Notes: a model not told the origin generated them from the letters alone. DNA of 53,081 bases from Actinomycetota bacterium (GCA_016870485.1 VGBM01000012.1:1-53081); one strand, 5' to 3'. Positions 1 through 10,624 are shown, counted from the stretch's first letter. Numbers and translations: made by a program.

Positions 1-1
1 T

Positions 2-3000
2 GCCGGCGCCGCGGCTGACGGGGAGGGGGTCTCGGGCAGCCCCTCGACGCTCTCCGGGTCGGGCTTCACGACCGTCACGGCCACGGGCGGCGGCCATGGC
101 GCCGGCCACCACTGGGGGGCCGAGGCCGGCGGCTCCGGCGGCGGCGGGTCGAGCGCAGGCACGACCAACTACGGCGCCGGGACGGCCGGTCAGGGGTACC
201 GAGGCGGCCAGGGCATCGGCGTGGGCAGCACCACTGCCGGCGGCTGGGCCGGTGGCGGCGGTGGCGGTGCCGGCGGCCTCGGACAGGCCGCGTCGAACGT
301 GGCGGGCGACAACGCGACCGGTGGGGCCGGTGGCGCCGGCGTCCTGAACGCGATCACCGGCTCCAGCACGTGCTACGCGGGCGGCGGTGGCGGCGGCAAC
401 TACGGCACGTCCGGCGGCGCCGTCGGGGCCGGCGGCGGCTGCGGCGGCACGATCGTCGGCGGCAGCGGCAGCGGCCGGAGCGTCGTGACCGGGGGCTCGG
501 GCGCCGCCAACACCGGCGCGGGCGGCGGCGGCGGCGGCTTCACCTCCGCGGGCAATCTCGCGGGCGGCTCGGGCGGCTCCGGCCTCGTCGTGGTCCGCTA
601 CGCGATCCCCGCGGTGTCCGTGCCCGATCTCGATGCCGCCTCGGACCTCGGCTCGTCGTCGACGGACAACATCACGAGCTCGACGACGCCGACCTTCACG
701 GGCTCGGCGCCGGTCGGTGCGTCGGTCCAGCTCTACGTCGGCTCGACCGCGACGGGGTCGCCGTGCACGGCCGACGCGACGACGGGCGCCTGGTCGTGCA
801 CCACGGGCACGCTCGCGGCGGGCACGCACGCGATCAAGGCCGTGTCGACCACGGTGGTCGACCAGACGGTGACCTCGGAGTCGTCGGCCCTGTCGGTCAC
901 AGTCGACACGACGCCGCCGACGGTGTCGTCGTTCACGAGTGCGCAGGCATCGCCGACGAACGCCGCGAGCTTCACGTACGCGTTGTCGTTCTCGGAGGCG
1001 GTGACGGGTGTGGCGGCGGGTGATTTCTCGTATACGGGCACGGCGACGGGTTGCGTGTTCGCGCCGGGGGCGGATTCGGGGAGCTCGCGGACGGTGACGG
1101 TGTCGGGCTGTTCCGAGGGCACGGTGACCCCGCGCTTCGCCGCCACCGGGGCGGCCGATGCGGCGGGCAACACGGGTCCGGCGTCGGCGGAGACGGCCAC
1201 GACGACGATCACGCGTGACGTGACGGCGCCGACGGTGTCGAGCTTCACGAGCGCGCAGGCCACCCCGACGACGGCGACGTCGTTCACGTACGCGTTGTCG
1301 TTCTCGGAGGCGGTGACGGGTGTGGCGGCGGGTGATTTCTCGTATACGGGCACGGCGACGGGTTGCGTGTTCGCGCCGGGGGCGGATTCGGGGAGCTCGC
1401 GGACGGTGACGGTGTCGGGCTGTTCCGAGGGCACGGTGACCCCGCGCTTCGCCGCCACCGGGGCGGCCGATGCGGCGGGCAACACGGGTCCGGCGTCGGC
1501 GGAGACGGCCACGACGACGATCACGTACGACGTGACCGCCCCAACCGTCTCGTCCTTCACGGAGGTGACGCCCAGCGGCACGTCCGCGGTCTACTCGGTG
1601 ACGTTCTCGGAGTCCGTGACGGGCCTGACCACGAGCGCGATCTCGGCGTCGGGCACCAGCACCGGGTGGACGGCCGCAACCGTGACGGGCTCCGGCGCCG
1701 GGCCGTACACGATCACTCTCTCGAACGCGAACGCCCCGGCGGGCACGGTGCGGCCGTTGATCGCCGCCGCGACCGTGCAGGACACGGCCGGCAACGCCTA
1801 CGCGGGCGGCAACGGGCCGATCCGGACGATCCACCCCGTCGACCGTGCCCTCGGCCTGAACGGCACGAGCCAGTTCGGCTCGACCTCGAACGCGCTGTTC
1901 GGCCAGCGCACGAGGTTCACGATCGAGGCCTGGTCGAATCCGACATCGGCGACGTGCCCGACCACCGCGCGCTGCGAGATCATCGGGCGCGACGGGGACC
2001 TCAATCTCGCGATTCTCGCCGGCACGTACCAGTTCGTCGCGTACTGGGGGACGGGCCTGTACACCGGCTGGGTGGACTCCGGCGTCCCCGCCCGCGCCGG
2101 CGAGTGGACCCACACGGCGGTCGTCCGCGACGGCACGTCCGTGACCCTGTACGTGAACGGCGTCGCGGTGAAGAGCGCGACCCTCAGCGCGAACACGGCC
2201 GCGCCGTACGCGATGGCGTCCTACCCGTTCCGCGTCGGCTATATCGGCTACGGCAGCCACTACTTCCCCGGCCAGATCGACCAGGTGCGCTACTGGGAGA
2301 CGGCCCGCACCGCCTCCGAGCTGGCCTCGGGCATGCACGCGTGGCTCCCGCCGAGCACGACCGGCCTCGTCGGCTTCTGGGACTTCAACGACGGCTCCGG
2401 CGCGACCGCGGCCAACCAGGCCCCGAACGCCGCCGCCAGCACGGACCTGACGCTGACCGGCTCGCCGACGTGGCCGGAGGCGGTCTCGTCGACGACGGAC
2501 GCGGGCGGCCGCACGACCGTCACCTTCAGCCGCACCTACCTGTCGATCAGCGGCGGCTGGACCGTGCCGAGCGGTATGGCGAATCTGGATGTCCTCGCGG
2601 TCGGCGGCGGCGGCGGTGGTGGCGACAACGCGGGCGGCGGCGGTGGTGGCGGTGGCTCGTCCGAGGCCGCGGCCGAGCCCGTGACGGCCGGTGGCCTCGT
2701 GGCGGTGACCGTCGGCGTCGGCGGCCGACCGGGCGGGTCGGTCCTCTCGTCGTCTGCCGTAGACGCCCTGCGCAACGGCGGCGCGGGATCGGCGAGCACC
2801 TTCGGGTCGGTGACGGCGAACGGCGGCGCCGGCGGGGCCGCGCACTGGTCGAACGACATCTGCGCCGGGTCGGCGACTGTCACGGGCACGGGCGGCGCGG
2901 GCGGCACCGGCAGCTCGGCGACCGGCGGCGCCGGCGGGTCGAACACCTCGGCCTCGGTGGGAGCCGGCACCGCGGGCGGCGCGGGTCGCGCGTCGACGAT

Positions 3001-6000
3001 CACCGGCACGAGCGTCACCTACGGCGGAGGCGGTGGCGGTGGCGGCTGGTCCGCCGCGGGTGGCGCCGGCGGCAGCGGCGGCGGCGGCGCTGGTACCAAC
3101 AACGCCGTTGGCACCAGCGGCACCATCGGCCTGGGCGGCGGCGGTGGCGGCGGCGGCGCCGGCTGCGCCCGGGGCGGTTGGGGCGGCTCCGGCATCGTCA
3201 TCCTCGCGCACGACGTGACGGCGCCGTCGGCGCCGACGATCGACCTGCAGGCGGGCTCCGACACGGGCGCGTCGAGCACCGACGACCTGACGAGCGACAC
3301 GACGCCGACCTTCGCCGGGTCGGGCCTCGAGGCGGGCGCGACCGTCGTCCTGACGGCGACCAGCGGCTCGTCGACGTCGACCTGCGCGATCGCCGCGGCG
3401 TCGATCGTCTCCGGGGCCGCGACCTGCACCTTCTCGCCGGCCCTCGCGGCCGGGACGTGGTCGGTGACCGCACGCCAGACGGATCAGATGGGCAACCAGT
3501 CCGCTGCCTCGACGGCCGTCTCGATCACCATCGACGCGTCCGCCCCGACCCTCACCCTCGCCGCCGCGGCGGCGAGCGCGACGGGGACCGCGCTCTCCTT
3601 CACCCTGACGGGCGACGAGGCGATCACCTGCTCGACGGTCTCGAACGCCGCCGGCACCGACTTCACGCTCACGGGCATCACGTCGCTCGGCACCATCGCC
3701 CAGACCTCGTCGACCCTCTGCACGATCCCCGCCACCTCGCCGGCGACGGTCGGCGAGCGGCTTGACGCCGTCCTCACCGCAGCCGGCACGTTCTCGGTGC
3801 AGGACGCGGCCGGCAACGCGCAGACCGTCGTCGCGGGCTCGCCGGCGACGACGGTGGTCAACCGCTCGACCGGTGCGACGCCGTCCTACCCGGGCGCCAC
3901 GGGCGGCGCCCCGGTCAGCGCCGGGGCCGGCACCGCGACGGCGATCGGCTCGGCGTACGACATCACCGACCCGGGCGGCGTCGGCTGGTCGAGCGTGACC
4001 GCGACCGTGACCACGACGGCGGGCACGCTGACGGCCGTCGCCGGCGACTCGGGCGCCACCGTGAACGTGGCGTCGAACACGATCACGATCTCCGGCACGA
4101 TCGCCAACGTCGAGAAGGTGCTCAACAGCACCGGCACCGCGTACGCGCGGATCAGCGCGACCTCCGCCGGCTCCGCGACGGTGACGGTGACGGTGGAGCC
4201 CACGGCGACGCACACGATCGGGGGCACGACGACGTACTTCTCGTCGGCGACTGGCCACTACTACCGCCTGCACGAGACCGGGATCAGCTGGGACGCGGCG
4301 CACCTCGCCGCCCGCCAGGACACCGTGGCGGGCGCGGGTGGCTACCTGGTCACGATCCGCTCGTCCGCGGAGGACGACTTCGTGCGCGGCACGGTGACGG
4401 GCGGGTACAGCTCGGGCTACTTCCTCCTCGGCGGACGCAAGTGCGCGTCGACCCCCGCCGCGGGCGCCCTCTGCGCCTCGAACGGGACGATGCAGTGGGT
4501 GCCGGGCGCGAACGCCCCGGATGCCGACACGACCGCCGTCCTGCCGGCGTCCGCGGCGACGCCGACGACGTGGGCGCCGTGGGCCGCGGGCCAGCCGAAC
4601 GACGGCACGTCGGCCTCGCTGCTCCTCGAGTACGTGTGGGTCGACTCCGCCTCCCGCTACCGCTTCAACGACGCCGCGCGGACGAGCGGCTACTCCATCC
4701 GCGAGTACGGCAGCAACACCGCGTACACGGCGGCGACGACCACGGCGGCCTTCACGTTCACCGACGCCTCCGTTCCCACCTACGGCCCGATCGGGAAGAC
4801 CGGCGCGGAGGACACCACGCTGGCGTTCACGCAGAGCGACTTCACGTCGACGTACGCGGACGTCAACACCTCGGCGCCCGTCAGCGTGACGATCGTCTCG
4901 CTGCCGGCCACCGGCACGCTGCGCCTGGCGGGCGTCGACGTCACCGCCGGCCAGGTCGTGCCGTACGCGGACCTCGGCGGCCTGACGTACGTGCCGGCGG
5001 CGAACGCGAACGGCGCGATCGCGTTCCTGGTGCGGGCGAGCGACGGCACCAACCTGTCGTCGCCGGCGACGACCCTGACGATGACCCTGACGGCGGTCAA
5101 CGACGCCCCGACCCTGGCGACGCCCACCGCCGCCGCCTACACGGACACGTCCGCGAACGACGCCTTCACGGACGCCACCGGCACGCTCGGCGGCGCCGAC
5201 GTCGACACCGGCGCCGTCCTCGCGTACGGCATCCAGGGCGTCACGCCCGGCGTGGGGGCGCTGACGGTGTCGAGCACCGGCACCTACGGCACGCTGACCG
5301 TGACCCGCGCGACGGGCGCGTACGCGTTCGCGCCGAACCGCACGGCCATCAACGCGCGCACGGCCGACGCGTCGGAGACCTTCACCGTCACGGTGTCCGA
5401 CGGGACGTTGTCGGCGAGCGCCACGTACACGGTCTCGATCACGGCCGCGAACGACACGCCGGCCCTCGCCACGCCGACCGCGATCGCGATCGCGGACACG
5501 GCGGCGGCCGACACGTTCCCCAACGCGACGGGCACCCTCGCGGGCACCGACCGCGACGCGGGGCAGACCCTGACGTACGCGCTGCCGAGCGGCGCCGCGC
5601 AGAGCGCCACCGTCGGGAGCGTCGCCTACGACGTCGCGCAGACGGGCACGTACGGCACGCTGCGCCTCGTCGCCGCCGACGGGCGCTACGTCTTCGTCCC
5701 GAACGCGGCCGCGATCAACGCGCTCGGCGCCGACACGTCGGAGTCCTTCTCCGTGCGGGTCTCCGACGGGACGGCGACGGCGACGGCCACCCTCACCGTC
5801 TCGATCACGGCCGCGAACGACACGCCGGTCCTGACCGCGCCGACCGGCGCGAGCCTGACCGACACCGCCGCCGCGGACGCGTTCGCGAACCAGACGGGCA
5901 CGCTCGCCGCGACCGACGCGGAGGGTGCGACGCCGGCGTACGGCATCCAGGGCATCACCCCGGCGAGCGGCACGTCGACCCTGCGCGGCACCTACGGCAC

Positions 6001-9000
6001 CCTGACCGTCACCGCCGCGGGCGGCGGCTGGACGTACGACCCCGACGACGCCGCGATCAACGCGCTCTCGGCCAACGCCACCGACGCCTTCACGGTGACG
6101 GCGTCGGACGGCGCGACGGCGGCGACGGGCACCGTCACGATCACGATCACCGGCGCGAACGACACCCCGACGATGCCGGTGCCGCTCGGCGCCACGATCG
6201 TCGACACGGCGGGCGCCGACACCTTCACCGCCGTGCAGGGCGCGCTCAGCTCGGCCGACGCGGAGGGCACGGCCCGCACGTACGGCATCACGGGCGGCAC
6301 GGGCGCGGGCACCGTCACGAAGGCCGGCACCTACGGCACGCTCGTCCTCGACGCCACGGCCGGCACCTGGACCTACACGCCGAGCGCGAGCGCCGTCAAC
6401 GCCCGCAGCGCTGACGCGACCGACGACTTCACCGTCACGGCCTCCGACGGGTCGCTCAGCACGAGCCGCACGCTCGGCTTCGCGATCACGGGCGTCAACG
6501 ACACCCCGATCCTCGCCCTGCCCACGAGCGGCGTGGTGCGCGACTCGGTGGCGAACTCCGGCAGCCTCCCGAACCTCACCGGGTCGCTGTCGGCGACCGA
6601 CGCGGAGACCGCGTCCGCATCCCTCGTCTACGGCTTCACCGGCGTCACCCCGTCGGCCGGCAGCGCGGTCTACACCGACCCGAACGGGTACGGCACCATC
6701 ACGCTGACCACCGCCACCGGCGCGTGGACGTTCGACCCGGCCGAGGCGGCCGTGCGGGCGATCCCGAACGGCTCCGCGCAGACCGTCTCCGTGACCGCCA
6801 CGGCGACGGACGGCGGCAGCCCCGCCCTGACGGATACGAAGACGCTGCAGATCCGGATCGAGGGCTCGAACAACCGCCCGATCATGAGCGCCCCCGTCGG
6901 CGGCTCCCTGACCGACACGAGCGGTGCCGACGCCTTCGCGGCCGTGACCGGCGCCCTGGTCGCGTCCGACTACGACCTCGGCAGCACCCTCACCTACGGC
7001 ATCACCGGCGGCACGGGGACGACCACGATCACGAAGGCGGGCACGTACGGCACCCTGGCGGTCGTCGCCGCGACCGGCGCGTGGACGTACACCCCGACGG
7101 CGAGCGCCGTCAACGGCGCGGCCGCCGGCCAGACCGACGACTTCGCGGTCACCGTCACCGACAGCGACTCGCCGCCCGAGAGCGTGACGCGGCAGCTCTC
7201 CATCACGATCGCCGGCACGAACGACCGGCCGCTCCTGAGCGCCGTCACGGGTCCGACGTTCACCGACACCGCCGCCGCCGACGACTTCCAAGACGCGATG
7301 GGCACCCTGACCGCCACGGACGCGGAGGGCACGGCCCGCACCTACGCCATCGAGACGGCGTCCGGCGCGGTGCAGACCCTCGCCGGCGCCTACGGCACCC
7401 TCACCGTCGTCTCCGGCTCGGGCGCCTGGACCTACGCGCCGAACGACGCCGCCATCAACGGGCTCGCCCAGGACGCGACCGACGTGTTCACCGTGTCGGC
7501 GTCGGACGGGGCCCTGAGCGCGACGCGCACCCTCACGGTGGCGATCACCGCCGCCGACGACACGCCCACCCTGGCCGCCCCAGCCGCCGTGAGCCTGACC
7601 GACACCGCCGCCGCCGACACGTTCGGGCTGCAGGCCGGGGCGCTGGTCGGCGCCGACCCGGAGAGCCGCCCCCTCGAGTACGCGATCACCGGCGGCACGG
7701 ACCAGGGCGCCACCGTCGAGCGGGTCGGCGCGTACGGCACCCTCGCCGTCGCGAAGTCGACGGGCGCCTTCGTCTTCACGCCGAACGCGACGGCGGTCAA
7801 CCAGCTCGCCGCGAGCACCAGCGAGAGCTTCACGGTGCGCGTCACCGACGGCGCCCTGACCACCACGCGCCCCCTGACCGTCTCGATCACGGCGGTCAAG
7901 GAGACCCCGGTCGTGACGTGGGCCGACCCGGCCGCGATCGTCTACGGGACGGCGCTGTCGGGGACGCAGCTCAACGCCGCGGCGAGCGGCTTCGCGGGGG
8001 CGGTGGCCGGCACCTTCACCTACGCCGAGGGGGCGACGGCGCGCGCCGCGGGCGACGTGCTGAACCGCGGCGCGCACTCGATCGTGGCCACGTTCACCCC
8101 GACCGACGCCGCGGTTTACAACGGCACGACGGACACCTCCACGATCACCGTCACGCCGGCCGCGCAGACGATCAACGTGGCGGCCGCGTCGACGAGCCTC
8201 GTCTACGGCGGCACGGGCACGACCCTGTCGCACTCCTTCACGGGCCCGAACGGCGGGGCCACCCCGACGTTCGCCCGCGTCTCGGGGCCGTGCACGGTGT
8301 CCGGCGCGAACGTGGCCGTGACCGGCGCCGGCGACTGCGTCGTCACCGCGTCCGTGGACGAGGACGACAGCACCGGCAACTACTCCGACGCGACCTCGGC
8401 GCCCCTGACGATTGGGATCGCCAAGGCGACGCTGACCCTGACCGCGCAGGACAAGCAGAAGCGCGCGACCAACGCCGACCCGGCCCTCACGTACCTCGTG
8501 GCGGGCTACGTCGGCTCCGACACCGCCTCGGCCATCAACACCTCCGGCCTCGGGCTGACGCGGGCGGTGGGCGAGGTGGCCGGCACGTACCCGATCACCT
8601 TCACGGGCGCCGCGACCGCCGCCAACTACGACTTCCAGTACACGGGCGGCACGTTCACGATCACCGACCGCGACGTGCCCGTCGCGACCTGGGCGACGCC
8701 CGCCGGCATCACCTACGGCGACCCGCTCACCGTCGGCATGCTCAACGCGTCGGCCGCCTTCGGCGGCAGCCCGGTGCCGGGCGCGTTCGCCTACTCGACA
8801 GGCGGCACCCCGGTCGCGGCCGGCACCGTGCTCGGCAACGGCAGCCACGTCATCACCGCCACCTTCACCCCGACCGACACGTCGCAGTACGCGCCCGGCT
8901 CGACCGCGCAGGTCACCGTCACGGTGGCGCGCAAGGGCCTCACCGTGAGCGGGGTCGGAGTCCTCGACAAGGACTTCGACGGCACCGCCACCGCGACGCT

Positions 9001-10594
9001 CGACCTGGCCGCCGCGGCGCTGGTCGGCGTCGTCGGCTCCGACGCCGTCACCCTCGACGCGAGCGCGGGCATCGCGACCTTCCCGTCGGCGGAGGTCGGC
9101 ACGGGCCGCGCGGTCACGGTCTCGGGCCTCGCGCTCGCCGGCGCCGACGCGGGCCAATACGCGCTCACGCAGCCCGCGGCGACCGCCACGATCCGGGCGG
9201 TCCCGCCCGGCCCGCCGACGACGGTGACCGCGTCGGCCGGCGATGGCCAGGCCATCATCGAGTGGTCGGCGCCGGCCTTCACCGGTGGCCAGCCGATCAC
9301 GGGCTACACCGTCACGTCGTCGCCGGGCGCCCGCACCTGCTCGTGGACCAGAGGGCCCCTGACCTGCACGATCACGCGCCTCACGAACGGCAACGCGTAC
9401 ACGTTCACGGTGACGGCGGCCAACGCGGTCGGCACCTCGGCCGCCTCCAGCGCGTCCAGCCCCGTCACCCCGGCGGCGCCGCCGGCGACCGTGGCGAGCG
9501 CGCCGACGCCGGCCCCGACGGCGCTCGACGACGGGGCCACCGTGGAGCGGGACGGCTCCGCCACGGTCCAGGTCGGCTGCGCCGCCAGCGCACGCGTCTG
9601 CTCGGCCACCGTGACGATGTTCGTCGGCTCCACGCCGATCGCGACGTCCCGCGAGCAGATCGCAGCGGGCGAGACGCAGGACGTCGCCCTCGCCCTGCCG
9701 CTGCGGCTGCAGCGCCAGCTCGCCGAGGAGGGCGTCCTGCGGGTCCGCGTCGTCACCGTGATCGACGTCGACGGGTCGAAGATCACCGTCGAGTCCACGA
9801 TCGACCTGACCGCGCCGCCCGCCGAGGCCCTGATGCGCCCGCGCCTCAAGGCCGCCGCCGACGGCACGACCACGATCACCGGCGACTGCCAGGGCACGGC
9901 CGTCACCCGCTGCGACGGCACCGTCACGCTCTACGCCTCGGCCGAGCAGGTCGAGCGCGCGGCCGGCCGGGCCGCCGAGCGGATCGTCGTCGGCCGCAGC
10001 TCGTTCGCGGGGCCGGCGGGCCGGCAGGTGGCGACGCGCACGAGGCTGACCGCCGCCGGCCTCAAGCTCCTGCGCGACAAGGGCGCGATCCGCGTCACGC
10101 CGCAGGTGACGATGAAGGGCTCGACCCGCGTCGGCGGGGCGCTGCCGTCCTTCGTGATGACGCGCATGACCCAGGAGGAGTGGCTGCGCCGCGCGCTGTC
10201 GACCCTGTACGTCGGCGGCCGGCCGCGCGCCGACCTCAACAACCTCCTCGACCAGACCAAGCGCGGGGTGGTGGACCGCCGGACGGCCGCGTCGATCATC
10301 GAGCGCGACATCATGGACGCGCGGCGCAAGGCGCGCGCCCGCGCCGCCGCGCTGCCGACGCCGCCGCGCAGCTTGCAGCCCATCGCCACGCTGCTCCTGC
10401 GCGCGTTCGACCAGTCCCTCGCGGCCAACCGCGCGTACGTGCTGTGGCTGCGCTCCGACCGCGTCGAGGACACGCAGGGGTGGCGCCTGAGCCGCCGCGC
10501 GTCGGCCACGAAGGCCGAGCTGATGGCCCGCTTCGCGGAGGCCGGACGCCCCTACGGCATCGCCGTGCCGCGCGCCTCCACCCTGTGGCCGTAA
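2..10594 (+). CDS. Giant mosaic surface/adhesin-like protein, 5' end outside window
   Basis: The frame is open from base 2, so the true start lies upstream; the in-window part is about 3,530 residues. Domains by base position: a Gly-rich domain (2-610), an Ig-like domain (625-910), two identical and one divergent repeat (915-1845), a LamG/concanavalin-like domain (1845-2480), a second Gly-rich domain (2510-3215), Ig-like modules (3215-4225), a C-type-lectin-like domain (4230-4745), a cadherin-like module (4780-5100), eight VCBS-type repeats (5099-7900), MBG/YDG-like repeats (7900-9190), fibronectin III (9205-9470), two Cys-containing beta modules (9530-10150), and a final domain ending LWP (10165-10591). 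No LPXTG signal or C-terminal TM helix is visible, so the means of attachment is unknown. By family precedent such proteins are exported and bind glycans or other cells; that role is inferred. Domain names are by eye. Confidence 0.85.
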   Translation, partial: AGAAADGEGVSGSPSTLSGSGFTTVTATGGGHGAGHHWGAEAGGSGGGGSSAGTTNYGAGTAGQGYRGGQGIGVGSTTAGGWAGGGGGGAGGLGQAASNVAGDNATGGAGGAGVLNAITGSSTCYAGGGGGGNYGTSGGAVGAGGGCGGTIVGGSGSGRSVVTGGSGAANTGAGGGGGGFTSAGNLAGGSGGSGLVVVRYAIPAVSVPDLDAASDLGSSSTDNITSSTTPTFTGSAPVGASVQLYVGSTATGSPCTADATTGAWSCTTGTLAAGTHAIKAVSTTVVDQTVTSESSALSVTVDTTPPTVSSFTSAQASPTNAASFTYALSFSEAVTGVAAGDFSYTGTATGCVFAPGADSGSSRTVTVSGCSEGTVTPRFAATGAADAAGNTGPASAETATTTITRDVTAPTVSSFTSAQATPTTATSFTYALSFSEAVTGVAAGDFSYTGTATGCVFAPGADSGSSRTVTVSGCSEGTVTPRFAATGAADAAGNTGPASAETATTTITYDVTAPTVSSFTEVTPSGTSAVYSVTFSESVTGLTTSAISASGTSTGWTAATVTGSGAGPYTITLSNANAPAGTVRPLIAAATVQDTAGNAYAGGNGPIRTIHPVDRALGLNGTSQFGSTSNALFGQRTRFTIEAWSNPTSATCPTTARCEIIGRDGDLNLAILAGTYQFVAYWGTGLYTGWVDSGVPARAGEWTHTAVVRDGTSVTLYVNGVAVKSATLSANTAAPYAMASYPFRVGYIGYGSHYFPGQIDQVRYWETARTASELASGMHAWLPPSTTGLVGFWDFNDGSGATAANQAPNAAASTDLTLTGSPTWPEAVSSTTDAGGRTTVTFSRTYLSISGGWTVPSGMANLDVLAVGGGGGGGDNAGGGGGGGGSSEAAAEPVTAGGLVAVTVGVGGRPGGSVLSSSAVDALRNGGAGSASTFGSVTANGGAGGAAHWSNDICAGSATVTGTGGAGGTGSSATGGAGGSNTSASVGAGTAGGAGRASTITGTSVTYGGGGGGGGWSAAGGAGGSGGGGAGTNNAVGTSGTIGLGGGGGGGGAGCARGGWGGSGIVILAHDVTAPSAPTIDLQAGSDTGASSTDDLTSDTTPTFAGSGLEAGATVVLTATSGSSTSTCAIAAASIVSGAATCTFSPALAAGTWSVTARQTDQMGNQSAASTAVSITIDASAPTLTLAAAAASATGTALSFTLTGDEAITCSTVSNAAGTDFTLTGITSLGTIAQTSSTLCTIPATSPATVGERLDAVLTAAGTFSVQDAAGNAQTVVAGSPATTVVNRSTGATPSYPGATGGAPVSAGAGTATAIGSAYDITDPGGVGWSSVTATVTTTAGTLTAVAGDSGATVNVASNTITISGTIANVEKVLNSTGTAYARISATSAGSATVTVTVEPTATHTIGGTTTYFSSATGHYYRLHETGISWDAAHLAARQDTVAGAGGYLVTIRSSAEDDFVRGTVTGGYSSGYFLLGGRKCASTPAAGALCASNGTMQWVPGANAPDADTTAVLPASAATPTTWAPWAAGQPNDGTSASLLLEYVWVDSASRYRFNDAARTSGYSIREYGSNTAYTAATTTAAFTFTDASVPTYGPIGKTGAEDTTLAFTQSDFTSTYADVNTSAPVSVTIVSLPATGTLRLAGVDVTAGQVVPYADLGGLTYVPAANANGAIAFLVRASDGTNLSSPATTLTMTLTAVNDAPTLATPTAAAYTDTSANDAFTDATGTLGGADVDTGAVLAYGIQGVTPGVGALTVSSTGTYGTLTVTRATGAYAFAPNRTAINARTADASETFTVTVSDGTLSASATYTVSITAANDTPALATPTAIAIADTAAADTFPNATGTLAGTDRDAGQTLTYALPSGAAQSATVGSVAYDVAQTGTYGTLRLVAADGRYVFVPNAAAINALGADTSESFSVRVSDGTATATATLTVSITAANDTPVLTAPTGASLTDTAAADAFANQTGTLAATDAEGATPAYGIQGITPASGTSTLRGTYGTLTVTAAGGGWTYDPDDAAINALSANATDAFTVTASDGATAATGTVTITITGANDTPTMPVPLGATIVDTAGADTFTAVQGALSSADAEGTARTYGITGGTGAGTVTKAGTYGTLVLDATAGTWTYTPSASAVNARSADATDDFTVTASDGSLSTSRTLGFAITGVNDTPILALPTSGVVRDSVANSGSLPNLTGSLSATDAETASASLVYGFTGVTPSAGSAVYTDPNGYGTITLTTATGAWTFDPAEAAVRAIPNGSAQTVSVTATATDGGSPALTDTKTLQIRIEGSNNRPIMSAPVGGSLTDTSGADAFAAVTGALVASDYDLGSTLTYGITGGTGTTTITKAGTYGTLAVVAATGAWTYTPTASAVNGAAAGQTDDFAVTVTDSDSPPESVTRQLSITIAGTNDRPLLSAVTGPTFTDTAAADDFQDAMGTLTATDAEGTARTYAIETASGAVQTLAGAYGTLTVVSGSGAWTYAPNDAAINGLAQDATDVFTVSASDGALSATRTLTVAITAADDTPTLAAPAAVSLTDTAAADTFGLQAGALVGADPESRPLEYAITGGTDQGATVERVGAYGTLAVAKSTGAFVFTPNATAVNQLAASTSESFTVRVTDGALTTTRPLTVSITAVKETPVVTWADPAAIVYGTALSGTQLNAAASGFAGAVAGTFTYAEGATARAAGDVLNRGAHSIVATFTPTDAAVYNGTTDTSTITVTPAAQTINVAAASTSLVYGGTGTTLSHSFTGPNGGATPTFARVSGPCTVSGANVAVTGAGDCVVTASVDEDDSTGNYSDATSAPLTIGIAKATLTLTAQDKQKRATNADPALTYLVAGYVGSDTASAINTSGLGLTRAVGEVAGTYPITFTGAATAANYDFQYTGGTFTITDRDVPVATWATPAGITYGDPLTVGMLNASAAFGGSPVPGAFAYSTGGTPVAAGTVLGNGSHVITATFTPTDTSQYAPGSTAQVTVTVARKGLTVSGVGVLDKDFDGTATATLDLAAAALVGVVGSDAVTLDASAGIATFPSAEVGTGRAVTVSGLALAGADAGQYALTQPAATATIRAVPPGPPTTVTASAGDGQAIIEWSAPAFTGGQPITGYTVTSSPGARTCSWTRGPLTCTITRLTNGNAYTFTVTAANAVGTSAASSASSPVTPAAPPATVASAPTPAPTALDDGATVERDGSATVQVGCAASARVCSATVTMFVGSTPIATSREQIAAGETQDVALALPLRLQRQLAEEGVLRVRVVTVIDVDGSKITVESTIDLTAPPAEALMRPRLKAAADGTTTITGDCQGTAVTRCDGTVTLYASAEQVERAAGRAAERIVVGRSSFAGPAGRQVATRTRLTAAGLKLLRDKGAIRVTPQVTMKGSTRVGGALPSFVMTRMTQEEWLRRALSTLYVGGRPRADLNNLLDQTKRGVVDRRTAASIIERDIMDARRKARARAAALPTPPRSLQPIATLLLRAFDQSLAANRAYVLWLRSDRVEDTQGWRLSRRASATKAELMARFAEAGRPYGIAVPRASTLWP
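971..1213 (+). repeat. 243-bp exact direct repeat, copy 1
   Basis: Bases 971-1213 are identical to 1283-1525 at nucleotide level (offset 312). Both lie inside the giant surface-protein gene and encode one beta-sandwich repeat. The unit uses some AT-ending codons that are rare in the flanking sequence. Confidence 0.95.
1283..1525 (+). repeat. 243-bp exact direct repeat, copy 2
   Basis: Second identical copy of the unit at 971-1213. The 69 bases between the copies differ from the equivalent flanks, so identity stops sharply at the unit edges. A third, protein-level relative without nucleotide identity follows at about 1538-1845. Confidence 0.95.
5099..7900 (+). repeat. Eight-unit VCBS-type repeat array within the giant gene
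   Basis: Eight units of about 110-125 residues each open with a variant of NDTPxLxxPTxxxxTDT and contain a YGTL-type strand and an AINAL/AVNA-like motif. Unit starts are near 5099, 5450, 5816, 6157, 6497, 6869, 7220 and 7556. Units diverge in both protein and DNA, unlike the exact repeat near the 5' end. VCBS repeats are typical of long extracellular adhesins. Confidence 0.8.
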
Positions 10595-10607
10595 GCGGTG
10601 CTCCCGG

Positions 10608-10624
10608 GGGCGGTGTGCCCGCCC
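10608..10624 (+). terminator. Weak hairpin after the giant gene
   Basis: Six-bp arms GGGCGG/CCGCCC with a 5-nt loop begin 13 nt after the stop codon. There is no T-tract, so terminator function is tentative. Confidence 0.3.

Noticed and set aside
733..1581. Long minus-strand open frame opposite the exact repeats
   Set aside because: It mirrors the giant gene's repeat region; at this GC content the opposite strand stays open by default, and the frame has no start signal or family pattern.
2..3210. Possible CRISPR or satellite array in Gly-rich and repeat regions
   Set aside because: Repeats are in-frame codons for Gly-rich loops and beta modules; there is no regular short repeat with unique spacers and no cas gene.
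1363..3765. 800-codon plus-strand frame inside the giant gene
   Set aside because: Its translation is dominated by Arg, Gly and His runs, typical of a shifted frame in GC-rich DNA. The other frame has recognisable domains.
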